Shown piece by piece: positions 1-8,811 of a stretch of 64,000 nucleotides of DNA; the first letter of the stretch is position 1; each line of letters opens with the position of its first letter. The notes under the pieces are model-generated. The model ran no database searches and had not been told where the DNA came from. It was given only the letters and a program-made list of their open reading frames with translations. A program made the translations under genes and the position numbers. The stretch comes from Actinopolyspora mzabensis (lineage in GTDB: Bacteria; Actinomycetota; Actinomycetes; Mycobacteriales; Pseudonocardiaceae): positions 1 to 64,000 of the forward strand of contig NZ_FNFM01000006.1 in NCBI RefSeq assembly GCF_900101095.1, read 5' to 3'.

Positions 1-458
1 TGCTGGAACGCGCACGGGCCAACGACAAGATCCACTGGCGCACGAACACCGTGGTCACCGAGGTCAACGGGGACGGGACCGTCTCCGGGCTGACCGTGCG
101 TGACACCGTGACCGGGCAGGAGTCGCAGCTGCCGGTGACGGGCATGTTCGTCGCGATCGGGCACGATCCGCGGAGCAAGCTCGTCACCGACCAGGTCGAG
201 GTGGACGAGGAGGGCTACGTGCAGGTGCGGCATCCCTCCACCGCCACCAACATCCCGGGTGTGTTCGCCGCGGGTGACCTGGTGGACAAGACGTACCGGC
301 AGGCTGTCACGGCTGCCGGTTCGGGTTGCTCGGCGGCCATCGACGCGGAGCGTTGGCTGGCCGAACACGAAGCCTCCGAGGCGGCCGAGGTCGCACCGGA
401 ACTCGTCGGCGGTGGCTACGGAGCCGCCACCGAAGCCGACACCGCGGCAGCTCACTGA
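1..458 (+). CDS. trxB: Thioredoxin reductase, C-terminal part (5' end outside window)
   Basis: Open from the window edge (reading frame begins at base 3) to a TGA at 456-458, giving about 151 residues of the C-terminal half. The segment [12 protein letters not shown] followed by [11 protein letters not shown] and the [14 protein letters not shown] helix is the FAD-binding end of bacterial thioredoxin reductases. The catalytic CxxC lies upstream and is not visible. The protein would reduce the thioredoxin encoded 111 bp downstream with NADPH. The trxB-trxA-cwlM order is the usual one near actinobacterial origins. The last ~30 residues are an Ala/Glu-rich tail without a domain. Confidence 0.95.
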   Translation, partial: LERARANDKIHWRTNTVVTEVNGDGTVSGLTVRDTVTGQESQLPVTGMFVAIGHDPRSKLVTDQVEVDEEGYVQVRHPSTATNIPGVFAAGDLVDKTYRQAVTAAGSGCSAAIDAERWLAEHEASEAAEVAPELVGGGYGAATEADTAAAH

Positions 459-507
459 AAGGCCGCGAGCGACACCGAGCCGAACCCCGCACGGCGCCGG
501 GACGCCC

Positions 508-518
508 GGGGGGGGGGG
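508..518. repeat. Homopolymer run of 11 G between trxB and trxA
   Basis: Eleven consecutive G in the trxB-trxA gap, preceded by a C-rich stretch. It lies about 50 bp upstream of the trxA start and outside coding sequence. Such runs are slippage-prone and also a common site of assembly length errors. Confidence 0.7.
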
Positions 519-569
519 CGGGCCGGTGATCACCCCCGTACCGACCAGAGCACCGAACAAGGAGCGAAC

Positions 570-896
570 ATGGCAGCCAAGCCGGTTACCGTCGATTCGG
601 AGTCGTTCAAGAACGACGTCCTCAACAGCGACAAGCCCGTCCTGGTGGACTTCTGGGCCACCTGGTGCGGCCCCTGCAAGATGGTGGCCCCGGTCCTGGA
701 GGAGATCGCCTCGGAGCACGAGGACAAGATCACCGTCGCCAAGCTGGACATCGACCAGAACCCCGGCGTCGCCCGTGACTACCAGGTGATGTCGATTCCC
801 ACCCTGCTGCTGTTCTCCAACGGGGAACCGGTCAAGCAGATCGTCGGTGCCAAGCCGAAGGACCAGTTGCTCTCGGACATCTCCGACTATCTGTGA
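570..896 (+). CDS. trxA: Thioredoxin
   Basis: The 108-residue length is typical of thioredoxin. The active site WCGPCK is at residues 32-37 and the cis-proline loop MSIPT has Pro77. The ATG is preceded by AAGGAG (559-564) at normal spacing, so the start is secure. The protein is a cytoplasmic disulfide reductase for ribonucleotide reductase, peroxiredoxins and other partners, recycled by the upstream TrxB. It is followed by two nested hairpins, suggesting the trxBA transcript ends before cwlM. Confidence 0.98.
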   Translation: MAAKPVTVDSESFKNDVLNSDKPVLVDFWATWCGPCKMVAPVLEEIASEHEDKITVAKLDIDQNPGVARDYQVMSIPTLLLFSNGEPVKQIVGAKPKDQLLSDISDYL

Positions 897-915
897 CGGG
901 TGACCACACCTCGCG

Positions 916-984
916 CACTCGGGCGACGAAGCCCGAGTGGCAGCTCGCCGAGATCCCACCGTCCCGCGGGACGGTGGGATCTCG
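916..984 (+). terminator. Tandem hairpins downstream of trxA
   Basis: There are two inverted repeats. The first has 9-bp arms (916-924 and 931-939). The second has perfect 16-bp arms (949-964 and 969-984) with a 4-nt CGCG loop. No T-run follows, as is common for actinobacterial terminators. They lie 20-90 bp after the trxA stop. Confidence 0.75.
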
Positions 985-1183
985 CGTTCGAACGGTCAAC
1001 GATCGGGGCCGACCAGGCTAGCGGAACGTGCCGAAGCGGCGACGGTGCGGCCCATAGCCCACGCGCTACAGCGACAAGGCACAATACTTCGCAGCGGACC
1101 GCATCGGAATAAACTGATACTTGGGGGTAATGACACGTCGTTAGCACCGGCCGAGGTCGGTGCCTGAATCGAGCGAGGGGTGC

Positions 1184-2335
1184 ATGCAGCTGCTCCACCG
1201 CGGTGACATCGGCCCGGCTGTAACCGAGATCCATGGCGTTCTCGTTACGCTGGGGCTCTTACCACCACCGAACGGCCACGGGGGCCCGGCCACCTACGAC
1301 GCGTCGGTGGAACACGCGGTACGCGCCTTTCAACAGCAACGAGGTCTGATAACCGACGGGGTCGTCGGCCCGGCCACCTACCGAGCGCTCACCGACGCCA
1401 AGTGGCGGCTGGGCGATCGTTCGCTCGCCTACTTCGTGTCCCGTCCCATCAGTGGTGACGACGTGTTCGCCCTGCAGGAGAGGCTGCTCGAACTGGGTTA
1501 CGACGCCGGCCGCCCGGACGGGATCTTCGGCAGGCAGACCGAGCACGCGCTGCAGAACTTCCAGCGCGAGTACGCGCTGAACTCGGACGGTATCTGTGGG
1601 CCCGCCACCCTGCGTTCGCTGCGACAGCTGACCCCGAAGGTTCGCGGCGGACGCCCGGTCTACCTGCGGGAACAGGAGAAGGTGCGGCGAGCGGGACCAC
1701 GCCTGCGTGGCAAACGCATCGTCATCGACCCCGGACACGGCGGAAACGATCGGGGAGCGGTGGTCAACGGTGTCGCCGAGGCCGATCTGGCCTGGGACTT
1801 CGCCCGCAGGATCGAGGGCCGCATGGTCGCCACCGGCATGGAGGCGCTGATCTCCCGAGGCCCCAACTCGTGCCCCGCCGAGGCCGACCGGGCCTCGTTC
1901 GCGAACGAGGCCGGCGCGGACCTGTTCCTGTCGCTGCACGTGGACTCCAATCGCTCACCACAGGCACAAGGGGTCGCCACCTTCCACTTCGGCACCGGCA
2001 ACGGCACCACGTCGAACGTGGGGGAGGCGCTCGCCGGTTTCCTGCAGCGCGAAGTGGTGGCGCGCACCGCCATGCTGGACTGCCGCAGCCACCCGAAGAG
2101 CTGGGAAGTCCTGCGCTGGACGAAAATGCCCGCCGTGCGCATCGAAGCCGGATACCTGAGCAACCCGGAGGACCAGGCGCGGCTGTTGGATCCCGGCTTC
2201 CGCGACGTGGTGGCCGAGGCGGTGCTCGTCGCCGTCAAACGGCTCTACCTGCTGGGCGAGGACGACCGGCCCACCGGCTCGTTCACCTTCGACGATCTGC
2301 TGCGCTACGAACTCACCCGCGCCGAGGGCGCCTGA
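1184..2335 (+). CDS. cwlM: CwlM-like peptidoglycan-amidase-fold regulator
   Basis: About 383 residues with no signal peptide. Two PG_binding_1 domains (about residues 5-70 and 88-150) are followed by an Amidase_3 domain (from about 177) with the zinc motif IVIDPGHGG, a second His in LFLSLHVDSN and the catalytic-Glu region RIEAGYLSNPEDQ. In mycobacteria CwlM is cytoplasmic, phosphorylated by PknB, and activates MurA for peptidoglycan precursor synthesis. That role is inferred here from position and architecture. The C-terminus has Thr residues (RPTGSFTFDD) that could be kinase targets. ATG 1184 is preferred because GCGAGGGG precedes it; an in-frame GTG at 1160 would add 8 residues. Confidence 0.9.
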   Translation: MQLLHRGDIGPAVTEIHGVLVTLGLLPPPNGHGGPATYDASVEHAVRAFQQQRGLITDGVVGPATYRALTDAKWRLGDRSLAYFVSRPISGDDVFALQERLLELGYDAGRPDGIFGRQTEHALQNFQREYALNSDGICGPATLRSLRQLTPKVRGGRPVYLREQEKVRRAGPRLRGKRIVIDPGHGGNDRGAVVNGVAEADLAWDFARRIEGRMVATGMEALISRGPNSCPAEADRASFANEAGADLFLSLHVDSNRSPQAQGVATFHFGTGNGTTSNVGEALAGFLQREVVARTAMLDCRSHPKSWEVLRWTKMPAVRIEAGYLSNPEDQARLLDPGFRDVVAEAVLVAVKRLYLLGEDDRPTGSFTFDDLLRYELTRAEGA

Positions 2336-2662
2336 ACACGCGTCCGACCCGGGGAACATCGGGGATGTTTCCGAGAGCGGTTCTCGCACGGCACGAGGAG
2401 TGTTCTCGGAAATCACCTCCGCCGTGGGACATTCGCGGCCCGCGACGGCGCGTTCGGCACGCCCGGTCAAGCACTTCCGGGAGCCCACCGAAAGCCCTCA
2501 ACTAGTGATTTTGCTCACTGTTGGCCAGGATGGCACGAGGCGGACGTTACACAACCGCGAACGTCACACGATGAACCGGTTAGAATCGCCGGATCAAATC
2601 CGGTCCCGCTTCCCCGTGACCGGTGCCGATCACACGGCGCACCACCGACCCTGGAGCGCGGA
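2336..2662. other. Intergenic region cwlM-aminotransferase, no gene seen
   Basis: No credible coding sequence. A short dyad AACATC-GGG-GATGTT lies at 2355-2369, and a wider inverted repeat (2368-2376 with 2404-2412) could end cwlM transcription. The stretch before 2663 is relatively AT-rich around 2500-2530 and probably carries the promoter of the aminotransferase, but no clear -35/-10 pair is visible. Confidence 0.4.
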
Positions 2663-4027
2663 ATGTCCGATCATTCGAACCAGCCGAACGAGCAATCCGA
2701 ACCGGAAGAAACCGGCACGCCGGCTCCCGCGACAGGAGCGGCGATGGGCAACCTCGACACTCACTCCGCACGGTATGCCGAGCGCACGGCGGGGATGACG
2801 GCATCGGAGATCAGGGCACTCTTCGCGGTGGCCAGCAGACCGGAAGTGGTATCGCTGGCCGGTGGCATGCCCAACCTGGCGGCGCTGCCGCTGGACTCGC
2901 TGTCCGAGGAAGTGGCCCGGCTGATCGCCGAGCAGGGCCAGGCGGCGCTGCAGTACGGCTCCGCACACGGCGTTCCGGAGTTGCGCGAGCAGATCTGCGA
3001 GATCATGGCACTCGAGGGCATCTCGGGCCAGCCGGACGACGTCATGGTCACCGTGGGCTCGCAGATGGCGCTGGACCTGGTCACCAGGATCTTCTGCGAC
3101 CCGGGCGACGTGGTACTGGCCGAGGGGCCCTCCTACGTCGGCGCCATGGGCGCGTTCTCCACCTATCAGGCCGATGTGGTGCACGTGGCGATGGACGAGC
3201 ACGGGCTGCAGCCGGACGCGCTGCGCGCCGCCATCGAGGAACTCCACGAGCAGGGCAGGAGCATCAAGTTCCTCTACACCATCCCGAACTTCCACAACCC
3301 CGCGGGCGTCACGCTGGCGGAGCAGCGACGCCCGGAGATCCTGGAGATCTGTTCCCGACACGGCATCATGGTGTTGGAGGACAACCCCTACGGACTGCTC
3401 GGTTTCGAGGGGCAGACCTACTCGTCGCTGCGCTCGCTGGATCCCGACAACGTAGTGTACCTGGGCTCGTTCTCCAAGACCTTCGCATCCGGACTCCGGG
3501 TCGGCTGGGTGCTGGCCCCGCACGCCGTCCGGGAGAAACTCGTGCTCGCCGCCGAGTCGGCGACGCTGTGCCCCCCGACGCTGAACCAGATGATCGTCTC
3601 GCGCTACCTGAGCACGCACGACTGGTTGGGACAGATCAAGAGCTTCCGGGAGCAGTACCGGGAACGCCGTGACGCCATGCTCAACGCGCTGGAGCAGCAC
3701 ATGCCCGCGGGCTGCGACTGGACCCGCCCCGACGGCGGTTTCTTCGTGTGGTTCACCGCACCGGAGGGGGTGGACACCAAGGCGATGCTGCCGCGCGCGG
3801 TCACCCAGCGGGTGGCCTACGCCTCCGGGACCGGTTTCTACCGGGACGGCCTGGGAACCAGGCAGATGCGGCTGTCGTTCTGCTATCCCACCCCGGAGCG
3901 GATTCACGAGGGCGTTCGCAGGCTGGCCAACACGCTCAACGAGGAGCTGGACCTGCTGCGAACCTTCGGTTCCGGTGGCGGACGCGAACTCTCCGGGCCG
4001 CAGACCCCCTCACCGGACACCGCCTGA
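2663..4027 (+). CDS. PLP-dependent class I/II aminotransferase
   Basis: The protein has 454 residues, the first ~45 forming a polar, probably disordered extension. The fold-type I core includes GGMPNLAALP, YGSAHGVPELREQI, the Asn-containing IPNFHNPAGV and the PLP lysine in SFSKTF (Lys about 272). This pattern places it in the 2-aminoadipate/LysN-like, MocR-type aminotransferase group lacking a GntR DNA-binding domain. The substrate cannot be told from sequence. A similar aminotransferase near parB is common in Pseudonocardiales. The ATG follows GGAGCG at good spacing. It is probably transcribed alone, with a hairpin at 4169-4202 downstream. Confidence 0.85.
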   Translation: MSDHSNQPNEQSEPEETGTPAPATGAAMGNLDTHSARYAERTAGMTASEIRALFAVASRPEVVSLAGGMPNLAALPLDSLSEEVARLIAEQGQAALQYGSAHGVPELREQICEIMALEGISGQPDDVMVTVGSQMALDLVTRIFCDPGDVVLAEGPSYVGAMGAFSTYQADVVHVAMDEHGLQPDALRAAIEELHEQGRSIKFLYTIPNFHNPAGVTLAEQRRPEILEICSRHGIMVLEDNPYGLLGFEGQTYSSLRSLDPDNVVYLGSFSKTFASGLRVGWVLAPHAVREKLVLAAESATLCPPTLNQMIVSRYLSTHDWLGQIKSFREQYRERRDAMLNALEQHMPAGCDWTRPDGGFFVWFTAPEGVDTKAMLPRAVTQRVAYASGTGFYRDGLGTRQMRLSFCYPTPERIHEGVRRLANTLNEELDLLRTFGSGGGRELSGPQTPSPDTA

Positions 4028-4168
4028 TCTTCGGTGGAACCCGCACGGCGTTCCCGGTTGGGGCCGCACAAACCCCGGCAAGCGCGCTGAGCCCGTGCGG
4101 GGCGGCCCTACCGGCCGGTTGCCGAACCGCATAACGTCGTCCGGGTAGGTTTTTCGTACTGATCCGGT

Positions 4169-4202
4169 AAGTCCGTCACGCTCGGTCGGGTGTGACGGAC
4201 TT
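4169..4202 (+). terminator. 11-bp perfect hairpin before the ddl-like gene
   Basis: Arms AAGTCCGTCAC (4169-4179) and GTGACGGACTT (4192-4202) enclose a 12-nt loop. It lies 140 bp after the aminotransferase stop and 19 bp before the TTG start of the next gene. It can therefore serve either as a terminator or as a 5'-leader stem close to the ribosome binding site AGGAG (4211-4215). Confidence 0.6.
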
Positions 4203-4220
4203 CGTCATGCAGGAGTCCAC

Positions 4221-5171
4221 TTGAGCGATCGCTGGGTTGCCGTACTTTCCGGAGGGCTGTCGCACGAGCGCGACGTCTCGCTGCGTTCCGGCCGCAGACT
4301 GTCCGCCGCACTTCGTTCCACCGGGCTCACCGTGACCGAGCTGGACGCCGACCACGAGCTGCTCAACCGCCTGAGCATCGAGCGGCCGGAGGCGGTGCTG
4401 GTCGCGTTACACGGCGGAGAAGGGGAGAACGGCGCGATCCAGTCCATCCTGGAGCTGCTCGACATTCCCTATGTGGGCACCGATCCGCGGGCCTGCCGCC
4501 GGGCCTGGGACAAACCGACGGCCAAGGCCGAACTCGCCAGGGCGGGGTTGCCCACTCCCGAGTGGATGGTGCTGCCGCAGTCCACCTTCCGCGAGCTCGG
4601 CGCCCATCCGGTGTTGGACGCCCTGGTGGACAAGATCGGTCTCCCGCTGATGCTCAAACCGGTGCAGGGCGGCTCCGCCCTGGGGGCACGAGTGGTGCGG
4701 GAGTCCGCGGAGCTGCCCTCCGCGATGATGGGGGCGTTCTCCTACGGCGACACGGTCCTGGTCGAGAAGCTGGTGGAGGGCACCGAGCTGGCGATCGGGG
4801 TGCTGGAGGACTCCGCGGGGCCACACGCGCTCCCGGCCGTACGAATCGAACCGTCGAAGGGGATCTTCGACTACACCGCGCGTTACACGGCGGGGTTGAC
4901 GAGCTATCAGGCTCCCGCCGAGCTCCCCGAGGGAGTGGCTCGCCGGGCGGCCGAGCTGGCGGTCTCCGCGCATCGCCTGTTGGGACTGCGCGACATCTCG
5001 CGCACGGACGCGATCGTGGACGAATCCGGCGAGGTCCACTTCCTCGAAGTGAACGTTTCGCCCGGCCTGACCGCGACCTCGCTGATGCCGATGGGGATCG
5101 AGGCTGCCGGACGGGGACTCGGGGACGTCTTCGACGGGCTGATCGAACGGGCGATCGAAGGACGGAACTAG
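4221..5171 (+). CDS. D-alanine-D-alanine ligase family ATP-grasp enzyme
   Basis: The protein has 316 residues. The N-terminus VAVLSGGLSHERDVSLRSG is the family signature of D-Ala-D-Ala ligases. The ATP-grasp region includes LMLKPVQGGSALG and LVEKLVEGTELAIGVL, and the C-terminal metal/substrate motif is FLEVNVSPGLTATSL. It should join two D-amino acids (D-Ala-D-Ala, possibly D-Ala-X) for cell-wall precursors in the cytoplasm. Whether it is the main Ddl or a paralogue cannot be decided here; actinomycetes usually have another ddl elsewhere. The TTG start is chosen because AGGAG sits 5 nt upstream and no in-frame ATG exists nearby. It is convergent with parB. Confidence 0.82.
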   Translation: MSDRWVAVLSGGLSHERDVSLRSGRRLSAALRSTGLTVTELDADHELLNRLSIERPEAVLVALHGGEGENGAIQSILELLDIPYVGTDPRACRRAWDKPTAKAELARAGLPTPEWMVLPQSTFRELGAHPVLDALVDKIGLPLMLKPVQGGSALGARVVRESAELPSAMMGAFSYGDTVLVEKLVEGTELAIGVLEDSAGPHALPAVRIEPSKGIFDYTARYTAGLTSYQAPAELPEGVARRAAELAVSAHRLLGLRDISRTDAIVDESGEVHFLEVNVSPGLTATSLMPMGIEAAGRGLGDVFDGLIERAIEGRN

Positions 5172-5189
5172 CGGCGTCGACCTCGCTTC

Positions 5190-5203
5190 GTTTCACGTGA
5201 AAC
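5190..5203. promoter_or_regulatory. parS: parS site 1
   Basis: GTTTCACGTGAAAC, the perfect 14-bp core of the bacterial parS palindrome, sits just after the ddl-like stop codon. It is one of five identical cores between 5190 and 8664, the ParB loading zone of the chromosome segregation system. Confidence 0.95.
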
Positions 5204-5413
5204 GCTGGCCATGGTTCCGGCTACGGGAGCACCGTCCGAAACAGAACGTCACCGTGACGGAACCATGTCGGCCCAAGGGGACCTTTGAGTCCGCCCGTGG
5301 TTGGAGCGCGCCGGGGCAGTGGCCGCACTGCCCCGCTGTGCGGTACCTTCGCCCCGCAGTGGAAACCACCACGACGAACCACAGTCACCACCATGCGGCT
5401 CAGACTGCGTAAA

Positions 5414-5627
5414 TTTCCCACGAAATTCACGCCGCTCCGACACCCCCGTCGGGAAGCGACCAGGTGTGTCGCAGTGCGAGTGTCCGCAGGCCGAGCCCAA
5501 CTACCCTCGTAATCGGCGCCGCTGCGGGTTCTCCCGTGCGGCTCTCGCGAGGACGCCGGAGACGTTGTGTAGGTCGCTACCCGATGTCGCCGGCCCCGCA
5601 GCGAGAGCCGCGCGAGAGGTTCCGCCA
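5414..5627 (+). repeat. Dispersed intergenic repeat, copy A
   Basis: The element fills most of the convergent ddl-parB gap. It shares its left end (TTCCCACGAAAT-like, related to TTCTCGCGAAAT), the block CGTCGGGA-N-GCGACC-N7-TCGCAG, the block GTAGGTCGCTACCCGATGTC and the right end GAGAGGTTCCGCCA with the copies at 13839-14138 (inverted) and 40615-40880. The last ~115 bp are about 85% identical by eye to the oriC copy. It has no coding potential of its own and several internal inverted repeats. The remaining bases 5204-5413 show no gene. Confidence 0.75.
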
Positions 5628-5660
5628 CCCACACCGCCAGGCAAACCGAGCCGCCGACAA

Positions 5661-6650
5661 TTAGTCACCCAACAGAAGTTCCGTGAGTCTGCGCAGATCG
5701 TCGGAGGAACCGAACTCCACGACGATGCGTCCCTTCCGCTGCCCGGACTCGACCTTCACCTTGGTGTCCAGCCAGTCGGCGAGGCGTTCCTGCACTTCCT
5801 CGGCTCCCGCGAGCTCCATCTTGGGACGTTGCTTGGACTTCGGCTTCTCGGGTTGTTCCCGCTTCTTGAGCGTCACCTGCTCCTCGGCGGCACGTACCGA
5901 CAGCCCTTCCGCCACGATGCGATTGGCGATCTCCTCCTGGGCCTGTGCGTCGTCCAGACTGAGCAGCGCCCGGGCGTGGCCGGCTGCGAGCACTCCGGCG
6001 GCGACTCGACGTTGCACGGGCAACGGCAGCCGCAGCAGACGAATCATATTGGTGATCACGGGTCTGCTGCGCCCGATGCGGTCGGCCAGTTCGTCGTGGG
6101 TGACCTCGAACTCCTCCAGCAACTGCTGATACGCGGATGCTTCCTCCAGCGGGTTGAGCTGCACCCGGTGGATGTTCTCCAGCAACGCGTCCCGCAACAA
6201 CGCGTCGTCCTTGGTCTGTCGGACGATCGCGGGAAGTGTGGCCAGTTCGGCCTGCTGCGCCGCTCGCCAACGGCGCTCTCCCATGATGAGTTCGTACTGC
6301 TCGCCACCATCGAGCTCACGCACCACGATCGGCTGCATGAGCCCGAACTCCTTGATGGAGTGTTCCAGCTCGGCGAGCGCGTCCTCGTCGAAGACCTGGC
6401 GCGGCTGTCGTGGGTTGGGAACTATCGCCGAGATCTCGACCTCGCGGTAGACGGCTCCGGCGACGCCCTCGCTCGTTTCACGTGAAACAACGGGTTCCAC
6501 GGCGGAGCCGCCGGGCGGGGGAGTGGAGTCGGTTCCCCCCGGAAGCGTCACCGTGTCGAAATTCTCCCCTTCCCGTGGTGCCTCCGATTCCGGAGCACTC
6601 GGAATGAGTGCGGCCAGTCCGCGCCCCAAACCACCACGACGCTCGGTCAT
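5661..6650 (-). CDS. parB: Chromosome-partitioning protein ParB
   Basis: The protein has 329 residues and begins with the [10 protein letters not shown] motif. It contains the ParB CTPase/arginine patch ([10 protein letters not shown]), the [14 protein letters not shown] region and a helix-turn-helix that reads parS. A charged linker ([12 protein letters not shown]) and a C-terminal dimerisation domain follow. ParB loads at parS, spreads as a CTP-dependent clamp and works with ParA to segregate origins. Its start overlaps the parA stop by 4 nt (ATGA), so the two are translationally coupled. A perfect parS lies inside its own coding sequence (6475-6488), encoding VSRET near the N-terminus. Confidence 0.97.
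   Translation of the reverse strand: MTERRGGLGRGLAALIPSAPESEAPREGENFDTVTLPGGTDSTPPPGGSAVEPVVSRETSEGVAGAVYREVEISAIVPNPRQPRQVFDEDALAELEHSIKEFGLMQPIVVRELDGGEQYELIMGERRWRAAQQAELATLPAIVRQTKDDALLRDALLENIHRVQLNPLEEASAYQQLLEEFEVTHDELADRIGRSRPVITNMIRLLRLPLPVQRRVAAGVLAAGHARALLSLDDAQAQEEIANRIVAEGLSVRAAEEQVTLKKREQPEKPKSKQRPKMELAGAEEVQERLADWLDTKVKVESGQRKGRIVVEFGSSDDLRRLTELLLGD
6475..6488. promoter_or_regulatory. parS: parS site 2 (inside parB)
   Basis: A perfect GTTTCACGTGAAAC within the parB coding region. It is read as Val-Ser-Arg-Glu-Thr in the linker before the ParB core, so the protein accommodates the site without a conserved motif being involved. Confidence 0.95.
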
Positions 6651-7654
6651 GACGTCTTCCTCTCCGTACCGCGCTCGGCGATCTCACGAGCAGCATCCAA
6701 ATAACTCATGGAACCCCGCGATCCGGGGTCGTAACTCAGCACGGTTTGCCCGAAGCCGGGAGCTTCGGAAATCTTGACGCTACGGGGGATGACGGTTCGC
6801 AGCGCCCGCTCTCCGAAGTAGTTACGAACTTCCTCGGTAACCTGTTCGGCCAGCTTCGTGCGCCCGTCGTACATGGTCAGCAACACGGTGGAGACGTTGA
6901 GACCGGGGTTGAGATACGACTGCACCAGCTCGATATTGTTGATCAGTTGCCCCAACCCCTCCAGCGCGTAGTACTCGCACTGGATCGGAATCACCACTTC
7001 GTGCGCGCCCACCAGCGCGTTCACCGTGAGCAGTCCCAACGAAGGTGGGCAGTCGATGAAGACGTAGTCGTAGTCCAACTCGTCGAGTACCGCCGGTCGC
7101 AGCGCCTCGCGCAGTCTCGCCTCGCGAGCGACCATCGTGACGAGTTCGACTTCCGCCCCTGCCAGATCGATGGTGGCGGGCACACAGCTGAGGTTCTCCG
7201 ACTGCGTACTGGTGGCGGCGGCATCCGCCACGCCGATCTCACCGAGCAGCAGTTGGTAGACCGAGGGAACCCCGGCCTGGTGATCGACCCCGAGCGCGGT
7301 ACTGGCATTGCCCTGCGGGTCGAGATCTATTACCAGAACCCGCAGCCCCTGCACTGCCAACGCGGTGGCCAGGTTGACCGTGCTGGTCGTCTTTCCCACG
7401 CCGCCCTTCTGGTTGGCGACGGTCATGATCCGGCGCTGATCGGGTTTGGGCAGCCGGGTCGATTCCGGCGCGGGGGAGGAGGTGCTCCGTTTCGCCTCCT
7501 CCACGAGAGGGGTCCAGGCGCTCCAATCGGAACCCGGTTCCTCCGCCTGCGCTCCCTCGCCCGCCACGGCGGGGAAACGCATCCCACCCATGGAACGACC
7601 CTTTGTTTCACGTGAAACACCATCGGTCTGGTTCGATTCCGGGGTCACCGTCAC
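6647..7654 (-). CDS. parA: Chromosome-partitioning ATPase ParA
   Basis: About 335 residues. An N-terminal unstructured extension of ~110 residues precedes a deviant Walker A (QKGGVGKTT), followed by [15 protein letters not shown] and the FIDCPPSLG Walker B region. It is a nucleoid-binding ATPase that moves ParB-parS complexes. GTG at 7654 is chosen because it overlaps the rsmG stop in a GTGA and follows GAAAGGA; GTG at 7648 is a close alternative with better spacing. The track-length extension upstream would run into rsmG. A consensus parS (7604-7619) encodes part of the extension. Confidence 0.95.
   Translation of the reverse strand: MTVTPESNQTDGVSRETKGRSMGGMRFPAVAGEGAQAEEPGSDWSAWTPLVEEAKRSTSSPAPESTRLPKPDQRRIMTVANQKGGVGKTTSTVNLATALAVQGLRVLVIDLDPQGNASTALGVDHQAGVPSVYQLLLGEIGVADAAATSTQSENLSCVPATIDLAGAEVELVTMVAREARLREALRPAVLDELDYDYVFIDCPPSLGLLTVNALVGAHEVVIPIQCEYYALEGLGQLINNIELVQSYLNPGLNVSTVLLTMYDGRTKLAEQVTEEVRNYFGERALRTVIPRSVKISEAPGFGQTVLSYDPGSRGSMSYLDAAREIAERGTERKTS
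7604..7619. promoter_or_regulatory. parS: parS site 3 (inside parA)
   Basis: TGTTTCACGTGAAACA, the full 16-bp consensus, within the 5' part of parA and about 35 bp from its start codon. ParB bound here could also affect expression of parA. Confidence 0.96.
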
Positions 7655-8436
7655 CGTTCCTTTCTGTTTCGCCGTTTGTCCGGCCGAGGCGTCCCCGCCC
7701 CACGAGCTCGCTTTCCGGAGCCGGCGGAACGCGACGGAGCCGCATCCGAACGCCGCACCACGACGACATTGGCCGGAGTCTCCAGCACATCCGCTCCGCA
7801 ATGGCGCACCTCGGCCGACACGCCACCACGGCGTGCTATCGCGGCACGATCACGCTCCAACTCCTCGGACGCACTGGCACCTTTCTGCGCGAGCAGCCGG
7901 CCGCCCGAACGCAGCAGCGGCAGACACCATTCGGCGAGCCGCTCCAACGAACTCACCGCCCGGGCAACCACGAAGTCCTGATCGTGCAGCCGGGCACGTA
8001 TCGGCTTTTCCTCCGCTCGTCCCCGCACCACCGTCACGGGCAGTTCCAGATCATCCGACAGTTCCTCCAGCCACGCGACCCGACGCGCCATCGGTTCCAG
8101 CAATGTGACGGTCAGATCGGGACGAGCGATCGCGAGCGGTATACCGGGCAGCCCCGCCCCGGAGCCGACATCGACCACCGTGGCTTCACGTGGCAACAAC
8201 TCCCGCAGCACCGCCGAGTTGTAGATGTGGCGTTCCCAGAGCCGGTCTCCCTCTCTCGGACCGATCAAGCCACGTTGCACGCCATCCGTCAAGAGGCGTT
8301 CCGCGAACTCGGTCGCCAACGACGCCCGATCACCGAAAATCATCCGCTCCGGTGACATTCCCTCGGTCCCTCGCACAGCTTCACCCGCATCATTCTCGGC
8401 CGGGAACCGCCCGGCCGGACTCTCGTCGTCCAACAA
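7651..8436 (-). CDS. rsmG: 16S rRNA (guanine-N7)-methyltransferase RsmG
   Basis: The protein has 261 residues with the SAM-binding motif VVDVGSGAGLPGIPLAI and the GidB hallmark RLWERHIYNSAV. It methylates a guanine of the 530 loop of 16S rRNA using SAM; loss of this gene gives low-level streptomycin resistance in many bacteria. A Lys/Arg-rich C-terminal tail of ~30 residues is extra to the family core. TTG 8436 has GAGGCGGA upstream; ATG 8358 (MSPERMIFG) matches the start of mycobacterial homologues and is an alternative. It is first gene of the [12 protein letters not shown] operon; its stop overlaps the parA start. Confidence 0.93.
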   Translation of the reverse strand: MLDDESPAGRFPAENDAGEAVRGTEGMSPERMIFGDRASLATEFAERLLTDGVQRGLIGPREGDRLWERHIYNSAVLRELLPREATVVDVGSGAGLPGIPLAIARPDLTVTLLEPMARRVAWLEELSDDLELPVTVVRGRAEEKPIRARLHDQDFVVARAVSSLERLAEWCLPLLRSGGRLLAQKGASASEELERDRAAIARRGGVSAEVRHCGADVLETPANVVVVRRSDAAPSRSAGSGKRARGAGTPRPDKRRNRKER

Positions 8437-8481
8437 TCCGCCTCTTCACTGCCCCGACTTCGATCCCGTTCATCATAGAGT

Positions 8482-8497
8482 TGTTTCACGTGAAACA
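8482..8497. promoter_or_regulatory. parS: parS site 4
   Basis: TGTTTCACGTGAAACA, full 16-bp consensus, in the 5' region of the [12 protein letters not shown] operon and about 45 bp from the rsmG start. ParB binding here could autoregulate the operon. Confidence 0.96.
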
Positions 8498-8650
8498 TGC
8501 CCCGAAGGCAGGCTCCACCGCAGCCACCCACGAAAAACGAATATCTCTCACCCGTCACGGGTGACATCCCGCCGAACGAGCACGTCGCACACCTCGGACA
8601 GCGGCCCGGATCCACCCGTACACCAACCCCACGAGCGAGGCCGCCACGCT

Positions 8651-8664
8651 GTTTCACGTGAAAC
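8651..8664. promoter_or_regulatory. parS: parS site 5
   Basis: A perfect 14-bp GTTTCACGTGAAAC in the rsmG-jag gap, 168 bp from site 4. It is the site nearest oriC, about 6 kb away. No gene is seen in 8437-8811 apart from parS sites 4 and 5 and the terminator at 8735-8767. Confidence 0.95.
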
Positions 8665-8734
8665 GCGCCGGGCGAGCACGCCCCCGCGCGGTGCGCCGCC
8701 CCACGGCACAACGCGGCACGCCGCCGAACACAAC

Positions 8735-8767
8735 GCTGCCCCTGTGACGCGGTGTCACAGGGGCAGC
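8735..8767 (-). terminator. 14-bp perfect hairpin ending the rpmH-rnpA-yidDC-jag operon
   Basis: Arms GCTGCCCCTGTGAC (8735-8748) and GTCACAGGGGCAGC (8754-8767) enclose a 5-nt loop, 45 bp past the jag stop on the minus strand. The stem is strong and lacks a T-run. Confidence 0.82.
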
Positions 8768-8811
8768 ATGACAACGAACCGTTCCCGCCGGAACGACCAC
8801 ACGCCGGGGAA

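Noticed and set aside
4169-4202. Possible riboswitch upstream of the ddl-like gene
   Set aside because: Only a single perfect stem is visible, too simple for an aptamer; a terminator or leader hairpin explains it.
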